From the NCBI RefSeq assembly GCF_900104215.1, contig NZ_FMXO01000007.1, positions 124,001 to 188,000 on the forward strand: a stretch of 64,000 nucleotides of DNA. Reading direction: 5' to 3'. The stretch is from Desulfonatronum thiosulfatophilum. Its GTDB lineage: Bacteria > Desulfobacterota > Desulfovibrionia > Desulfovibrionales > Desulfonatronaceae. Below the pieces are notes generated by a model. That model was not told the DNA's origin, ran no database searches, and worked only from the letters and a program-made list of their open reading frames with translations. Below, in pieces: positions 1 through 9,673 of the stretch. Both the position numbers and the translations under genes were made by a program. Positions within the stretch are counted from its first letter, which is position 1; every line of letters starts with the position of its first letter.

Positions 1-1826
1 GTTTCATTGAAGGGGATGGTTTCCACCCATGCATCCGCGGGCAGTTCGTTTTCCCGGGGCAGCCATCCCTTTACTCGGTGCTGCCCGGCATTGTAGGCGG
101 CGGTGGCCAGGGCGTAATGGTTCTGCAAGTCGTCCAACTGCCGGCGCAGATACGTCGTCCCGAATCGGATATTCCGGTCCGGCTGAAGCAGAAGCCGTGA
201 GTCGCTTAACTGTTCTCCATGCCATCCCGCGATACGTTTGCCCGTCTGGGGCATGATCTGCATCAGGCCGAGCGCTCCCGCCGAAGAGCCGACATCCTCC
301 ATGAACAGGCTTTCCTGGCGCATCACGCCGTACACCCAGGCCGGATTGAGATTCTTTGCATTGCTCTGGATGGTAATGGCCGCTGCATGGGGCAGGGGAA
401 AACGAATATCCAGGTCCGTTGAATGTCTGGCAACGACCGTGGCCGTAATTGCCCGGTCATGCCAGCCGATCTCCTGGGCCCACCTGGCCGCGGCCTGGGC
501 CTGGGCGTTATCGAGCCTTCCCAAGGCTTTCTGCCACTCGCTGCGCCCCGGGCCGTAACGCTCCAAGGCGAACAATTCCACGGCGCGCTGGAGTCCGGCT
601 TCCTGACGGACAGCGGCCATTTGCTCCGATGTCACCGCAATGGGTGCGTGGTCGACATTATAGGTTCGGCCGAGTCGATCCGCCGCCAACATGCCGAAAT
701 AGTGAGATTCCGGGGCCAGCGTTTCATATATGGCCAAAGCCTGCTCCGTCCATCCGGTTTGCTCCAGAGCCCGGGCCCGCCAATATTGCCAGCGCGGCTC
801 CGCTTTCTGACGCTCGGTGAGACCATCAACCATATGCAGCACCTGTGGCCAGTCCAGACGGCGCAGGGCGGCTCGCACCCCCCATTCCCGGAGTCGGTCG
901 CTGCGCAGATCGCCAGGCAGCGAGCCCACTCTTTCCAAGGCGCCATCCTCAAAGCGCAGGCTCATGTACAAGGCAATATCTTCTTCAATGGCGGAAAACC
1001 GTTCCCCGATGAGCCCGTTCCGCAACTTCAGCCTGTCCCATTCTTCAGCGGTTCTGGAAGCATCAACGCGGGTCAACTTGCGGATACCGTGGGTCAGGAC
1101 CGGAATCACGAAATCGTTTTCAACTCCTTTCCAATTTCGGTCCAATACCAGGCGCGGGGATTCATTCACGCTTTGCCAATAGGCCACCCAGGCTTTGTCC
1201 TCCTCAGCAGGCAGAAAACGGCTCAGGTAACGCACCAGCGAGATCTGCCCGGCGTTTATGGCAAGTTGCATGCGCTCGATAACCAATTCCCTGGTCAACC
1301 CTTTGCTGTTAATCAGGGCTTCGAACAAGGGATCACAGCTCTTGGGCCGAGAATTTCCAGACAACCACATCACCCTGGCCTGTTCCATGGCCTGTTCCGT
1401 TTTGCCGGCGCCGAGCAGAGCCTGACCATAGAGGCACTGCAGGTTCTCATTGGATTGGGGAGTATAATCCTGCAGAAAATCATTCCAGCGACGATGTTTT
1501 GCCAGTTCCGAGAGCCATTTTCGGCGCAGGGAATCCGCCACCGGAGAATCTCCGTATTTTTCAAGATAGGAACGGACATCATGAGCCAACGACGGGCACA
1601 GCCTTCTTTCCAGATCCTGCCCGACCAGATAGGGGGTCAGCGGATACCCTTCAAGCCTGGACAGAAGAGTGCGGAAGGTCTGCTGCTGCCCCTTGCGTAG
1701 GGCTTCCTCAGCTTGCAGGAAAAGCTCTCGTTGTCCCGCTCTGAAATCCGCATCGGCGTGCAGCGGCCAAAGATGCAGGGCGAACAAGGCGACAAGGCCG
1801 CAGATCATCAAACGCAGTATGCTCAT
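1..1826 (-). CDS. slt: Soluble lytic murein transglycosylase, Slt70 type (3' end cut by window edge)
   Basis: Reading the minus strand from the ATG at 1826 gives an open frame of 608 codons that runs off the window without a stop. Residues 1-25 form a signal peptide (MSILRLMICGLVALFALHL...HA). A long alpha-helical U/L-type region follows. The C-terminal GH23 domain holds RQESLF, with the catalytic Glu near residue 505, then GALGLMQIMP and AYNAG. The last visible residues (AWVETIPFNE) match the family end, so perhaps 30-50 residues are missing. Enzymes of this family cleave the MurNAc-GlcNAc bond in periplasmic peptidoglycan and form 1,6-anhydro-MurNAc. It is transcribed divergently from the HAD gene. 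A long plus-strand frame over it is a shadow. Confidence 0.93.
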   Translation of the reverse strand, partial: MSILRLMICGLVALFALHLWPLHADADFRAGQRELFLQAEEALRKGQQQTFRTLLSRLEGYPLTPYLVGQDLERRLCPSLAHDVRSYLEKYGDSPVADSLRRKWLSELAKHRRWNDFLQDYTPQSNENLQCLYGQALLGAGKTEQAMEQARVMWLSGNSRPKSCDPLFEALINSKGLTRELVIERMQLAINAGQISLVRYLSRFLPAEEDKAWVAYWQSVNESPRLVLDRNWKGVENDFVIPVLTHGIRKLTRVDASRTAEEWDRLKLRNGLIGERFSAIEEDIALYMSLRFEDGALERVGSLPGDLRSDRLREWGVRAALRRLDWPQVLHMVDGLTERQKAEPRWQYWRARALEQTGWTEQALAIYETLAPESHYFGMLAADRLGRTYNVDHAPIAVTSEQMAAVRQEAGLQRAVELFALERYGPGRSEWQKALGRLDNAQAQAAARWAQEIGWHDRAITATVVARHSTDLDIRFPLPHAAAITIQSNAKNLNPAWVYGVMRQESLFMEDVGSSAGALGLMQIMPQTGKRIAGWHGEQLSDSRLLLQPDRNIRFGTTYLRRQLDDLQNHYALATAAYNAGQHRVKGWLPRENELPADAWVETIPFNE

Positions 1827-2032
1827 GTGGGAAACTCCGAACGGTTGTGGTTCTCCGACTCAGTAGGTATGCATACTGTCAATTACTGACGAAGCTGGCA
1901 ACCCCTTGACTCTCACGACGGGCTGGGGTCATGTTCCGGGGGGATGCTGGAAGGCCTGCTACCCGAAAAACGGCTGCTCAGGCAGATCCGGAAGACTTTC
2001 GATGCCGTAAAAATGAGATTTTAAGTGAAAAA

Positions 2033-2677
2033 ATGATAGACGCACTGATATTTGACCTCGACAACACCGTGTACCCGGCTTCGGCCTCGCTTTTCCCGCT
2101 TATCGACGCCCGGATCAACAGGTATATGATGGAACACGCGGGCATTCCCGAGGACCAGGTTGACCATCTTCGCCGAAGCTACTGGAAGGAATACGGCCTG
2201 ACCATGGTCGGGTTGACCTTGCACCATGGCGTCGATCCGGAGGAATACCTGGAATATGTTCATGACGTGAATGTCATGGATGTCTTGCAGCCCTGTCCGG
2301 AACTGGCAATATCTCTGGCCGCACTGCCGGGAACGAAGGTCATCCTGACCAACGGTTCTCTGGGGCATGCGCACCGGGTTCTGGAAGCCCTTGGGATACG
2401 TGATGTTTTTACGGAAATATTTGATGTCCGGTTGGCGTCCTACCGCCCCAAACCGTATCCGGAACCATACCGGGAGGTCTTGAAGCGACTGGGATATGCG
2501 GGATCGCGATGCATCATGGTCGAAGATATGGCCCTGAATCTCAAAACGGCCAAGGACTTCGGCATGTCCACCGTGCTCATCGGCCCGGGCAACGGAGAAA
2601 CGTACGTGGATGTCCGGATTGATGAAGTGGCCACGTTTCCGGCTGCATACGAACAGATATTGCAACTGCTGGAGTAG
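2033..2677 (+). CDS. HAD-superfamily pyrimidine 5'-nucleotidase-like phosphatase
   Basis: A 214-residue HAD hydrolase. Motif I is FDLDNT (nucleophile Asp8, Asp10), motif II is ILTNGS, the motif III lysine is in RPKPYP, and motif IV is VEDMALN. The DLDNTVYP start and the helical cap place it with the SDT1/PpnN-like pyrimidine 5'-nucleotidase group, but the substrate cannot be read from sequence. The ATG at 2033 was preferred because the motif I strand starts directly after it. The frame stays open upstream to 1931, but those residues are not family-like. The ribosome binding site is weak. The gene converges on hypB across a strong palindrome. Confidence 0.8.
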   Translation: MIDALIFDLDNTVYPASASLFPLIDARINRYMMEHAGIPEDQVDHLRRSYWKEYGLTMVGLTLHHGVDPEEYLEYVHDVNVMDVLQPCPELAISLAALPGTKVILTNGSLGHAHRVLEALGIRDVFTEIFDVRLASYRPKPYPEPYREVLKRLGYAGSRCIMVEDMALNLKTAKDFGMSTVLIGPGNGETYVDVRIDEVATFPAAYEQILQLLE

Positions 2678-2714
2678 CAGAAGGCAGGAGTCCTAAGACT
2701 ATAAAAAATGTAAC

Positions 2715-2766
2715 AGTCGGAATGGGTCCTATGGGTCCTATAGGTCCCATAGGACCCATTCCGACT
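2715..2766 (-). terminator. Long palindromic terminator between converging genes
   Basis: A 52-nt inverted repeat with 21-bp arms (starting AGTCGGAATGGG, ending CCCATTCCGACT) around a small self-complementary centre, CCTATAGG. On the minus strand it is followed within a few bases by TTTTTT, so it suits the end of hypB best. On the plus strand an A-run follows instead, so intrinsic termination of the HAD transcript is less certain. Confidence 0.75.
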
Positions 2767-2801
2767 CAAAAAAAGGCGTAACTCAGGTTCGCCCTCTGAC
2801 T

Positions 2802-3464
2802 TTACTTGCCGGCTGTCCGCGCGGCGTTGCGAAGCCATTCGTACCATGCCTCCAGCCCTTCTCCGGTGCGGCAGGATACCGGAAAGACGAGAATTTCCGG
2901 ATTCAGGGCCCGGGCAAACCGGGAGGCTTTGTCGAGATCAAAATCCACATAGGGCAGCAGATCGATCTTGTTCAGCAGCATCACCTTGGACTGGGCAAAC
3001 ATCATCGGATACTTTTCCGGCTTGTCGTCGCCCTCGGTCACGCTGAGCAGGGTCACCTTGGCTTCCTCGCCCAGGTCGAATTCCGCGGGACAAACCAGGT
3101 TGCCCACGTTTTCGATGAACAGAACGTCGAGTTCAGAAAGATCCATCTGTTTCAGGGCTTCCAGGATCATGGAACTGTCCAGGTGACATCCGCCGTCCGT
3201 GTTGATCTGCACGGCCTGGGCGCCGGTGGCGGCCACACGTTGGGCGTCGTTGTCGGTTTGCAGATCGCCTTCGATCACGGCCATGCGCAATTCTTCCCTC
3301 AGGTCGGTCAAGGTGCGCTCCAGCAGGGAAGTCTTTCCCGCTCCCGGAGAACTCATCAGGTTCAGGGCAAGCAGCTTGTTGGCGGCATAGACATTTCGGA
3401 GCTGGTCAGCCAGACGGTCGTTGGCTTCCAGGATATTGCGGATCACAGGGATGATCTTGGCCAT
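2802..3464 (-). CDS. hypB: Hydrogenase/urease nickel incorporation GTPase HypB
   Basis: A 220-residue SIMIBI-class GTPase that powers nickel insertion into [NiFe]-hydrogenase precursors with HypA. The P-loop SPGAGKTS lies at residues 39-46. The inter-subunit metal-site residues are seen in GGCHLD and in ENVGNLVCP. NKIDLLP is the guanine-specificity motif. The N-terminal CXXCGC nickel motif of E. coli HypB and the histidine-rich stretch of other homologues are both absent, so nickel storage is unlikely. It starts 4 bp after the hypA stop, which indicates translational coupling. Confidence 0.95.
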   Translation of the reverse strand: MAKIIPVIRNILEANDRLADQLRNVYAANKLLALNLMSSPGAGKTSLLERTLTDLREELRMAVIEGDLQTDNDAQRVAATGAQAVQINTDGGCHLDSSMILEALKQMDLSELDVLFIENVGNLVCPAEFDLGEEAKVTLLSVTEGDDKPEKYPMMFAQSKVMLLNKIDLLPYVDFDLDKASRFARALNPEILVFPVSCRTGEGLEAWYEWLRNAARTAGK

Positions 3465-3468
3465 GGCC

Positions 3469-3825
3469 TTACGAATCTCCTTCGATTTGTTCGAGGTTCA
3501 TTTCCTTGCCGCTGATCACGGTATGGCCAAACTCTTCACCGCATGACGGGCATGGGGCAAAATGCAGACTCTGCACTTCCGGCGCGAATGTGGTGTTGCA
3601 GGCATTGCACCGCATGGTCAGGGGCACTTTTTCGTATTCAATCACGACCCCTTCCAAGGCCGTCCCTTTGGTCATGATTTCAAACGCAAGATCCAGCGCG
3701 TCCGGCACCATGGTGGAAAGCGCACCGTGTTTGATCTTGATCCGTTGGACGGTGCGCAGGCCGTGGTTGGCCATTTCCGTCTCCACCATACGTATTAGCG
3801 ACTCGGCGATGGACATTTCATGCAT
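3469..3825 (-). CDS. hypA: Hydrogenase maturation nickel metallochaperone HypA
   Basis: A 118-residue HypA. The ATG at 3825 was chosen because it yields the invariant N-terminus MHEMSI, in which His2 and the N-terminus bind nickel. A TTG two codons upstream would bury that site. The zinc domain has two Cys pairs, CNAC and CPSC. It delivers Ni to hydrogenase large subunits together with HypB, encoded just downstream. No hydrogenase structural gene or hypCDEF is in the window. Confidence 0.95.
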   Translation of the reverse strand: MHEMSIAESLIRMVETEMANHGLRTVQRIKIKHGALSTMVPDALDLAFEIMTKGTALEGVVIEYEKVPLTMRCNACNTTFAPEVQSLHFAPCPSCGEEFGHTVISGKEMNLEQIEGDS

Positions 3826-4124
3826 GGACAAATCATTACCGGAATCAAGTGAAATCGTCCAGAGAAGAACTTGGACCGCACAGTGTTGATGCCGATGACG
3901 GCATGACTTCCGTCAACTCCTTGGCGCTGCAATCTTTGCTGGACTCAACGGCCTCAAGCGATTATCAGTCGCGACACTGACAGACAATGATCCTGCCGGA
4001 TTTTTCCGTTCATGCATTGATAGCGCCGTTCGCGGAGAAGGCATGGACAACGTTCGGTTCGCGATGTCTTTTAATTGACCTTTTTCATACCTACGTCTTC
4101 ACAAGCCCCAAGGAGCGCCCCGCC

Positions 4125-4781
4125 ATGTATGTCGGACTGAAAATGATCACGGACATGCCTACCATCACCCCCGCGACATTGGTGATGGAAGCGGACAAGA
4201 TCATGGAAAAAAACCGCCTCTGGATGCTCATGGCGGTTGATCAACAGAATCGGTTTCTCGGAGCCGTGCGCAAGGAAGACGTCAGGGCGGCCCTGCCTTC
4301 TCCCGTGACCACCTTGAGCCGACATGAACTGAACTATTTGATGTCCAAGCTGAGCGTGGAAAAATTGATTCTCAAGAACATCCCGTCCATCCCTCCGCAG
4401 ATGGAGATCGAGGAAGCAGCCAAAATTATGTTCGATGAGGATCTGGCCGGATTGCCCGTGGTGGATTCGAAAAACAACCTGCTGGGCTACATCAACCGCA
4501 ATGTGATGCTGGATGTGCTGGTGGAGGAGATGGGCCTGGCGCAGGGTGGTTCACGCATCGTTTTTGAGGTCGAAGAACGAACCGGCGTAATTGCCGAGGT
4601 ATCCGGCCTCATCGCGGACATGAGGGTGAGCATCATTTCCACGGCCACCTTCTATCACAACGGCAAACGCATGGTGGTCATTCGGGTTCAGATGGACGAT
4701 CCGGCCCCGATCATCAAGGCCTTGCTGGAGCGCAACTACAATATCGTCGGCCCATGCGACTTCGCCAAGGAGTGGTGCTGA
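4125..4781 (+). CDS. CBS-pair and ACT domain protein, first gene of the liv operon
   Basis: A 218-residue cytosolic protein with two CBS motifs (about residues 1-60 and 75-135) and a C-terminal ACT-like domain (about 140-218, beginning IVFEVEERTGVIAEV). The layout resembles AcuB-type proteins. CBS pairs usually sense adenine nucleotides and ACT domains sense amino acids, so it may tune the transporter or ligase beside it (inference). The start at 4125 is set by AAGGAG eight bases upstream. A longer frame back to 3987 lacks family similarity. The stop lies 2 bp before livG, and the livG ribosome binding site is inside this gene. Confidence 0.8.
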   Translation: MYVGLKMITDMPTITPATLVMEADKIMEKNRLWMLMAVDQQNRFLGAVRKEDVRAALPSPVTTLSRHELNYLMSKLSVEKLILKNIPSIPPQMEIEEAAKIMFDEDLAGLPVVDSKNNLLGYINRNVMLDVLVEEMGLAQGGSRIVFEVEERTGVIAEVSGLIADMRVSIISTATFYHNGKRMVVIRVQMDDPAPIIKALLERNYNIVGPCDFAKEWC

Positions 4782-4783
4782 TC

Positions 4784-5566
4784 ATGCCCTTGCTGGAAGT
4801 CCAGGGTGTGACCCTGACCTTTCGGGGTCTGGCCGCCTTGCTCAACGTCGGCTTCAGCGTCGAAAAAGGCCAGGTTGCATCCCTGATCGGCCCCAACGGC
4901 GCGGGCAAGACGAGCATGCTCAACTGCATCAGCGGCCGTTACCATCCTGATGAAGGCCGCATCACGCTCGACGACCGCGACCTGCTTTCCATGGCCGCCC
5001 ATGACCGGGTCAAGGCCGGCCTTTCCCGCACCTTTCAGAACATCGCGCTGTTCAAAGGCTTGAGCGTGCTGGACAACCTGATGGTCGGCCGCCATGTCCG
5101 GCTGGATTACGGACTGCTTTCCTCTCTGTTCTATTGGGGCAAGGCCCGGCGCAAGGAAGACCTGCACCGGAGGCGGATCGAGGAAATCATCGATTTCCTG
5201 GGGCTGTCGCCCTATCGACATCAGGTCGCGGGCAAGCTGCCCTACGGGGTCCAGAAACGTGTTGAACTGGGACGAGCTTTGGCCGGCGAACCGGAACTGT
5301 TGCTTCTGGACGAACCCATGGCCGGGATGAACCTGGAAGAAACCGAGGACATGGCCCGCTATATCCTGGACATCAACGAGGAGTGGGGCATCACCATCCT
5401 CCTGGTGGAGCACGACATGGGCGTGGTCATGGATATTTCCGACCATGTCGTGGTCCTGGATTTCGGTCAGATCCTGGCCGCCGGGACACCGGCACAGATC
5501 CAATCCGATCCGGACGTGATCGCCGCCTATCTCGGCAGCGACAATGCCGCTTTCACCGGAAGATGA
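4784..5566 (+). CDS. livG: Branched-chain amino acid-type ABC transporter ATP-binding protein LivG
   Basis: A 260-residue ATPase with Walker A (GPNGAGKTS), a degenerate signature (PYGVQKRVELGRAL in place of LSGGQ), Walker B (LLLLDEPMAGMN) and a switch His in LLVEHDMGVVM. The LivG trait of a long insert after the Q-loop is present. The start at 4784 follows AAGGAG at 4768. It should pair with LivF at the LivH/LivM pore. The divergent signature sequence is common in LivG proteins that sit beside acyl-CoA ligases. Confidence 0.9.
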   Translation: MPLLEVQGVTLTFRGLAALLNVGFSVEKGQVASLIGPNGAGKTSMLNCISGRYHPDEGRITLDDRDLLSMAAHDRVKAGLSRTFQNIALFKGLSVLDNLMVGRHVRLDYGLLSSLFYWGKARRKEDLHRRRIEEIIDFLGLSPYRHQVAGKLPYGVQKRVELGRALAGEPELLLLDEPMAGMNLEETEDMARYILDINEEWGITILLVEHDMGVVMDISDHVVVLDFGQILAAGTPAQIQSDPDVIAAYLGSDNAAFTGR

Positions 5567-5688
5567 TCGCTGGTTCACAAATCTGAAATTTTTGGAAGAG
5601 GCGCCTTCGGCCTCTGAACATGACGATAAGCACGGCCATGGGCTTCGGCTGACGGTCTGGCAAGACACGCACGTATACGGAAGAATCA

Positions 5689-7599
5689 ATGCAGGAAGAT
5701 TATCAACGCAACGGGAAAGGACATGAAACGACTCTGCCCCGGTTGCTGCTGGACAATGCGCAACGTTACGGCGCCAAGACCGCTTTGCGGGAGAAGGAGT
5801 GGGGCGTCTGGCAGCCGTATTCCTGGGACGAGTATCTGCGCAAGACCGCGGAGTTCGCCGCCGGGATGAAGAAGCTGGGGATGGGTAAGGGCGACGTGCT
5901 GGTGCTGATCGGGGACAACCGTCCGGAGTGGCTCTGGGCCGAATTGGCCGTGCAATCCATCGGCGGCATGGCTCTGGGGTTGTACCAGGACGCTCCCGTG
6001 GACGAGATCGAGTACATCTTCTCGTTGACCAAATGCCGGATGGTCGTGGCCGAGGACCAGGAGCAGGTGGACAAGATGCTCTCCCTGAAGGACCGGGTTT
6101 CCCACCTCCAGTACATCGTCTACCACGATGCCAAAGGCCTTTCCGGTTCCACCGAGCAGGGACTGCATCCTTTTGAGAGGATCTGTGAGCAGGGCCGCGG
6201 GGATATTGAAAAATTCGCCTCCTGGGTGGATCAGATCCAGCCCGACGACACCTGCCTCATCGCCACCACCTCCGGGACCACGGGACGGCCGAAGCTGGCC
6301 ATGCTTTCCCACCGCAACCTGCTGTCCATGGCCGCCAACCTGGGACGGGTGGATCCGAAGCAGGACAGCGACGAATTCGTTTCGTTCCTGCCCCTGGCCT
6401 GGATGGGTGAGCAGATGATGGCCGTGGCATCGGCGATGCTGTTCGGCTTTTGCGTCAATTTCCCCGAAGAACCGGACACGGTCCAGGAGAACATCCGCGA
6501 AATCGGCCCGCACCTGATTTTTTCACCTCCCCGGGTCTGGGAAAACCTGGCCGCTCGGGTGCGGGTCAAGATCATGGAAACCAGCCCGCTGAAGCGGTTC
6601 CTGTACAACCTGCTGCTGCCCATGGGCATGCGGTACGCGGACTGCCTGCTGGCCGGCACCAAGCCGGGCGTGGCGTTGCGCCTGGGGCGGGCTGTGGCGG
6701 ATGCCGGGCTGTTCCGGCCGTTACGGGATCGACTGGGCTTCTCGCGAATCCGCTCGGCCACCACCGGCGGCGCGGCTCTTGGCCCGGATACCTTTCGTTT
6801 CTTCCATGCCCTGGGCGTCAATCTGAAACAGATTTACGGGCAAACGGAAATCGCCGGTATTTCCTGCATCCATGCGGACGGCCGCATCGATTTCGATTCC
6901 GTGGGCGAACCTATCCCGGAAACCGAGATCATCATCTCCGAGGAAGGGGAAATCCTGTCCCGCTCGCCGGCCGTGTTTCAGGGCTACTACGCCAATCCCG
7001 AAGCCACGGCCGAGACCATCCGGGACGGCTGGCTGCTCTCGGGGGATGCCGGTTTTTTCAAGGAAAACGGGCAGCTCGTGGTCATCGACCGGCTCAAGGA
7101 CGTCATGCACCTGGCCGACGGCACCCGCTTTTCCCCGCAGTTCATGGAAAACAAGCTCAAGTTCTCCCCCTACGTCCGCGAAGCCGTGATTCTGGGACGG
7201 GACCGACCCCACCTTGCGGCCATCATCAGCATTGATCCGGAAATTGTGGGCCGGTGGGCCGAGAGCCGGTTGATCACCTACACGACGTATCAGGACTTGG
7301 CATCCAAGGAACAGGTCTACAATCTGATCCGCGACGAGATCGCCGACATCAATTCGTCCTTGCCGGAAACAACGCGCATCAAGCGCTTCGCCCTGCTTTT
7401 CAAGGAACTGGACGCCGACGACGGGGAATTGACCCGAACCCGCAAGCTGCGCCGCAAGGTTGTCGAGGAGCGCTACGGGAACCTGATCGAATCCCTCTAC
7501 GGCCCGGACGCCTGCATCGACCTGACGGCCTCCATCCAGTACCAGGACGGGCGAACCCGCGAAGTATGCGGAACCATTCAGATCGCCTCGGTACAGTGA
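5689..7599 (+). CDS. AMP-forming acyl-CoA synthetase (long-chain/aromatic acid CoA ligase family)
   Basis: A 636-residue ANL-superfamily enzyme. The AMP-binding P-loop-like motif is TTSGTTGRPK, the A5 motif is YGQTE, A7 is LSGDAG and A8 is VIDRLKDV. The hinge and C-terminal lobe are complete. It would convert a carboxylic acid, ATP and CoA to acyl-CoA, AMP and PPi in the cytosol. Its place between livG and livH suggests it activates what the transporter brings in. Acid specificity (fatty, branched-chain or aromatic) is not readable here. The ATG follows GGAAG. Confidence 0.87.
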   Translation: MQEDYQRNGKGHETTLPRLLLDNAQRYGAKTALREKEWGVWQPYSWDEYLRKTAEFAAGMKKLGMGKGDVLVLIGDNRPEWLWAELAVQSIGGMALGLYQDAPVDEIEYIFSLTKCRMVVAEDQEQVDKMLSLKDRVSHLQYIVYHDAKGLSGSTEQGLHPFERICEQGRGDIEKFASWVDQIQPDDTCLIATTSGTTGRPKLAMLSHRNLLSMAANLGRVDPKQDSDEFVSFLPLAWMGEQMMAVASAMLFGFCVNFPEEPDTVQENIREIGPHLIFSPPRVWENLAARVRVKIMETSPLKRFLYNLLLPMGMRYADCLLAGTKPGVALRLGRAVADAGLFRPLRDRLGFSRIRSATTGGAALGPDTFRFFHALGVNLKQIYGQTEIAGISCIHADGRIDFDSVGEPIPETEIIISEEGEILSRSPAVFQGYYANPEATAETIRDGWLLSGDAGFFKENGQLVVIDRLKDVMHLADGTRFSPQFMENKLKFSPYVREAVILGRDRPHLAAIISIDPEIVGRWAESRLITYTTYQDLASKEQVYNLIRDEIADINSSLPETTRIKRFALLFKELDADDGELTRTRKLRRKVVEERYGNLIESLYGPDACIDLTASIQYQDGRTREVCGTIQIASVQ

Positions 7600-7656
7600 G
7601 AGATGTTCCAGCCACGGAACCAAGATAAATTACCCAAAACCAGATAGCCACTTAAC

Positions 7657-8544
7657 ATGGAATACTACCTCCAACTTATCGTCAATGGTCTCGTGGTCGG
7701 CAGCATCTACAGCCTTGTGGCCCTGGGTTTCGTGATCATCTACAAGGCGACCAAGGTCGTCAATTTCGCCCAGGGGGAAATGGTCATGGTTGGGGCGTAC
7801 ATTTGTTTCGCCCTGACCGTGCAGATGGGGCTGCCGTTTCTGGTTTCATTTTTCATGACCCTGGCCTTTTCCGTTATCCTCGGCTTATGTATCGAACGAG
7901 TGATCCTGCGGCCGCTGATCGGTCAGCCCATTATCAGCGTAATCATGGTCACCGTGGGTTTGGCCACGGTCCTCAAGTCCCTGGTGCAGCTCTTTTGGGG
8001 CACCCAGATTCGGGTTTATCCGCCCATCCTGCCCACCACGCCGATCTGGATCGCCGGGGTTCCGGTGGCTCCGGTCTACATCGCGGCCTTTGCCCTCTCC
8101 GCGCTGCTCTTTGCCGTCTTTGCCTTGTTCTTCAAGTATTCCCGGACCGGCATCGCCATGCGGGCCACGGCGCAGGACCAGCAGGCGGCTCAGTCCATGG
8201 GCATCGGGGTGAAGAACATTTTCGCGCTGTCCTGGTGCATTGCGGCGGTGGTTTCCAGCATCGGCGGCATCATTTTGGGCAATATCAACGGGATCAATGC
8301 CCAGCTTGGTCACCTGGGCCTGAAGGTTTTTCCGGCGGTCATCCTCGGCGGGTTGGACAGCCTTCTCGGCGCTGCCCTGGGCGGGTTGATCATCGGCGTC
8401 CTGGAGAATGTGGCCGACGGGTTCATGCAGCAGGTCTTCAATCTGCCCGGCTTCAAGGAAGTGGCCGCCTATGTAGTGCTGGTGATCATTCTGATGATCC
8501 GTCCCTACGGCCTTTTCGGAACCAAGGAAATTGAAAGGGTCTAG
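7657..8544 (+). CDS. livH: ABC transporter permease LivH
   Basis: A 295-residue membrane protein with about eight hydrophobic segments. It has the family N-terminus (QLIVNGLVVGSIYSLVALGF), the motif VVNFAQGEMVM, and the C-terminal coupling region GGLDSLLGAALGGLIIGVLE. It forms the inner-membrane channel with LivM. It lies 57 bp after the ligase gene in the same operon. Confidence 0.93.
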   Translation: MEYYLQLIVNGLVVGSIYSLVALGFVIIYKATKVVNFAQGEMVMVGAYICFALTVQMGLPFLVSFFMTLAFSVILGLCIERVILRPLIGQPIISVIMVTVGLATVLKSLVQLFWGTQIRVYPPILPTTPIWIAGVPVAPVYIAAFALSALLFAVFALFFKYSRTGIAMRATAQDQQAAQSMGIGVKNIFALSWCIAAVVSSIGGIILGNINGINAQLGHLGLKVFPAVILGGLDSLLGAALGGLIIGVLENVADGFMQQVFNLPGFKEVAAYVVLVIILMIRPYGLFGTKEIERV

Positions 8545-8586
8545 GCCGAATGCGATACACGATTCAATCGATAAAGCAGGTTGCTC

Positions 8587-9633
8587 ATGCGCGGTAAATG
8601 CGGACTTTTCCATACCTCCTACGCTTCGGAATCCCATTTTTTTCAAACGGGATTTCAGAAAATATGCCTGGCCGTCTTTCTCGGATTGATGCTTTGCTCC
8701 CCGCTGTTTTTGAGCAATTACCAGGTTTCCATGTTGATCATGATCAACATTGCCGTGATCGGCGCGGTGTCTCTGAACCTGCTTACAGGCTGCTGCGGCC
8801 AAATTTCCCTGGGACACGGCGCGTTCATCGGGGTCGGAGCCTATACCACGGGCTTGTGCACGCTGGCGGGCTGGCCTTTTTTCGCGGCCTTGCTCTTCGG
8901 TGGATTCGTCACGGCAGTTGTGGGCATGATCTTCGGCATTCCCTCGTTGCGCCTGAAGGGAATTTACCTGGCCATCGCCACTTTGGCCGCCCAGATGATT
9001 CTCAGCTATGTCTTTTTGCACTGGGAATCCGTTACCGGTGGAGCCATCGGCATGGGCCTGGACGCCCCGGTGGTTATGGGCATGGCTTTTGATAACGACG
9101 CCAGGATGTTCTATCTCACATTCGGCGTAGCCGCGGCCTGCGTGCTCCTGGTGGCCAACATTCTGCGCACGCGCCATGGCCGGGCTTTCGTGGCCATCCG
9201 CGATTTTCATCAATCCGCCGAGTCCGTGGGCGTGAACCTGTTCTCCTACAAGCTTCAGGCCTTTGCCGTGAGTTCCTTTCTGGCCGGAATCGCCGGCGGC
9301 CTCTGGGCGCACTACACCATGTACATCACCCCGGAGCAATTCGACATCATGCTGTCCATTCAGTATCTGGCCATGATCATCATCGGCGGGCTGGGCAGTG
9401 TCCTGGGAAGCATTTTCGGCGCCGTCTTCGTGGTCCTTTTGCCGGAAGGGCTGGGCATCCTGGCCCAGTTTGCCGGCACATTCTTTCCGAACATCAGCTC
9501 GTATTTTCTTGCCCTGCGCGAAGGCATCTTCGGCCTGATCCTCGTGCTTTTCCTGATTTTCGAGCCGGAAGGACTGGCCCACCGCTGGCGGCTGATCAAG
9601 GCGTACTGGAAACTGTATCCCTTTGCGCATTGA
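8587..9633 (+). CDS. livM: ABC transporter permease LivM
   Basis: A 348-residue permease with about nine hydrophobic segments and the family markers LNLLTGCCGQISLGHGAF and IGGLGSVLGSIFGA. The ATG at 8587 (two codons inside a possible TTG start) has AGG at a suitable distance. It is the partner of LivH. It is followed 40 bp later by livJ. Confidence 0.92.
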   Translation: MRGKCGLFHTSYASESHFFQTGFQKICLAVFLGLMLCSPLFLSNYQVSMLIMINIAVIGAVSLNLLTGCCGQISLGHGAFIGVGAYTTGLCTLAGWPFFAALLFGGFVTAVVGMIFGIPSLRLKGIYLAIATLAAQMILSYVFLHWESVTGGAIGMGLDAPVVMGMAFDNDARMFYLTFGVAAACVLLVANILRTRHGRAFVAIRDFHQSAESVGVNLFSYKLQAFAVSSFLAGIAGGLWAHYTMYITPEQFDIMLSIQYLAMIIIGGLGSVLGSIFGAVFVVLLPEGLGILAQFAGTFFPNISSYFLALREGIFGLILVLFLIFEPEGLAHRWRLIKAYWKLYPFAH

Positions 9634-9673
9634 TTCATATATTGTTTTGCACATGTTTCCAGGAGGGATTGAA

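Noticed and set aside
423-1700. 425-codon plus-strand frame
   Set aside because: It lies opposite slt, whose minus-strand product has a signal peptide and GH23 motifs. The plus-strand product has no recognisable domain and low-complexity composition.
3826-4124. Sigma-54 promoter between hypA and the CBS-ACT gene
   Set aside because: A TGGCGC...TTGC-like string near 3923 has the wrong spacing between the GG and GC elements.
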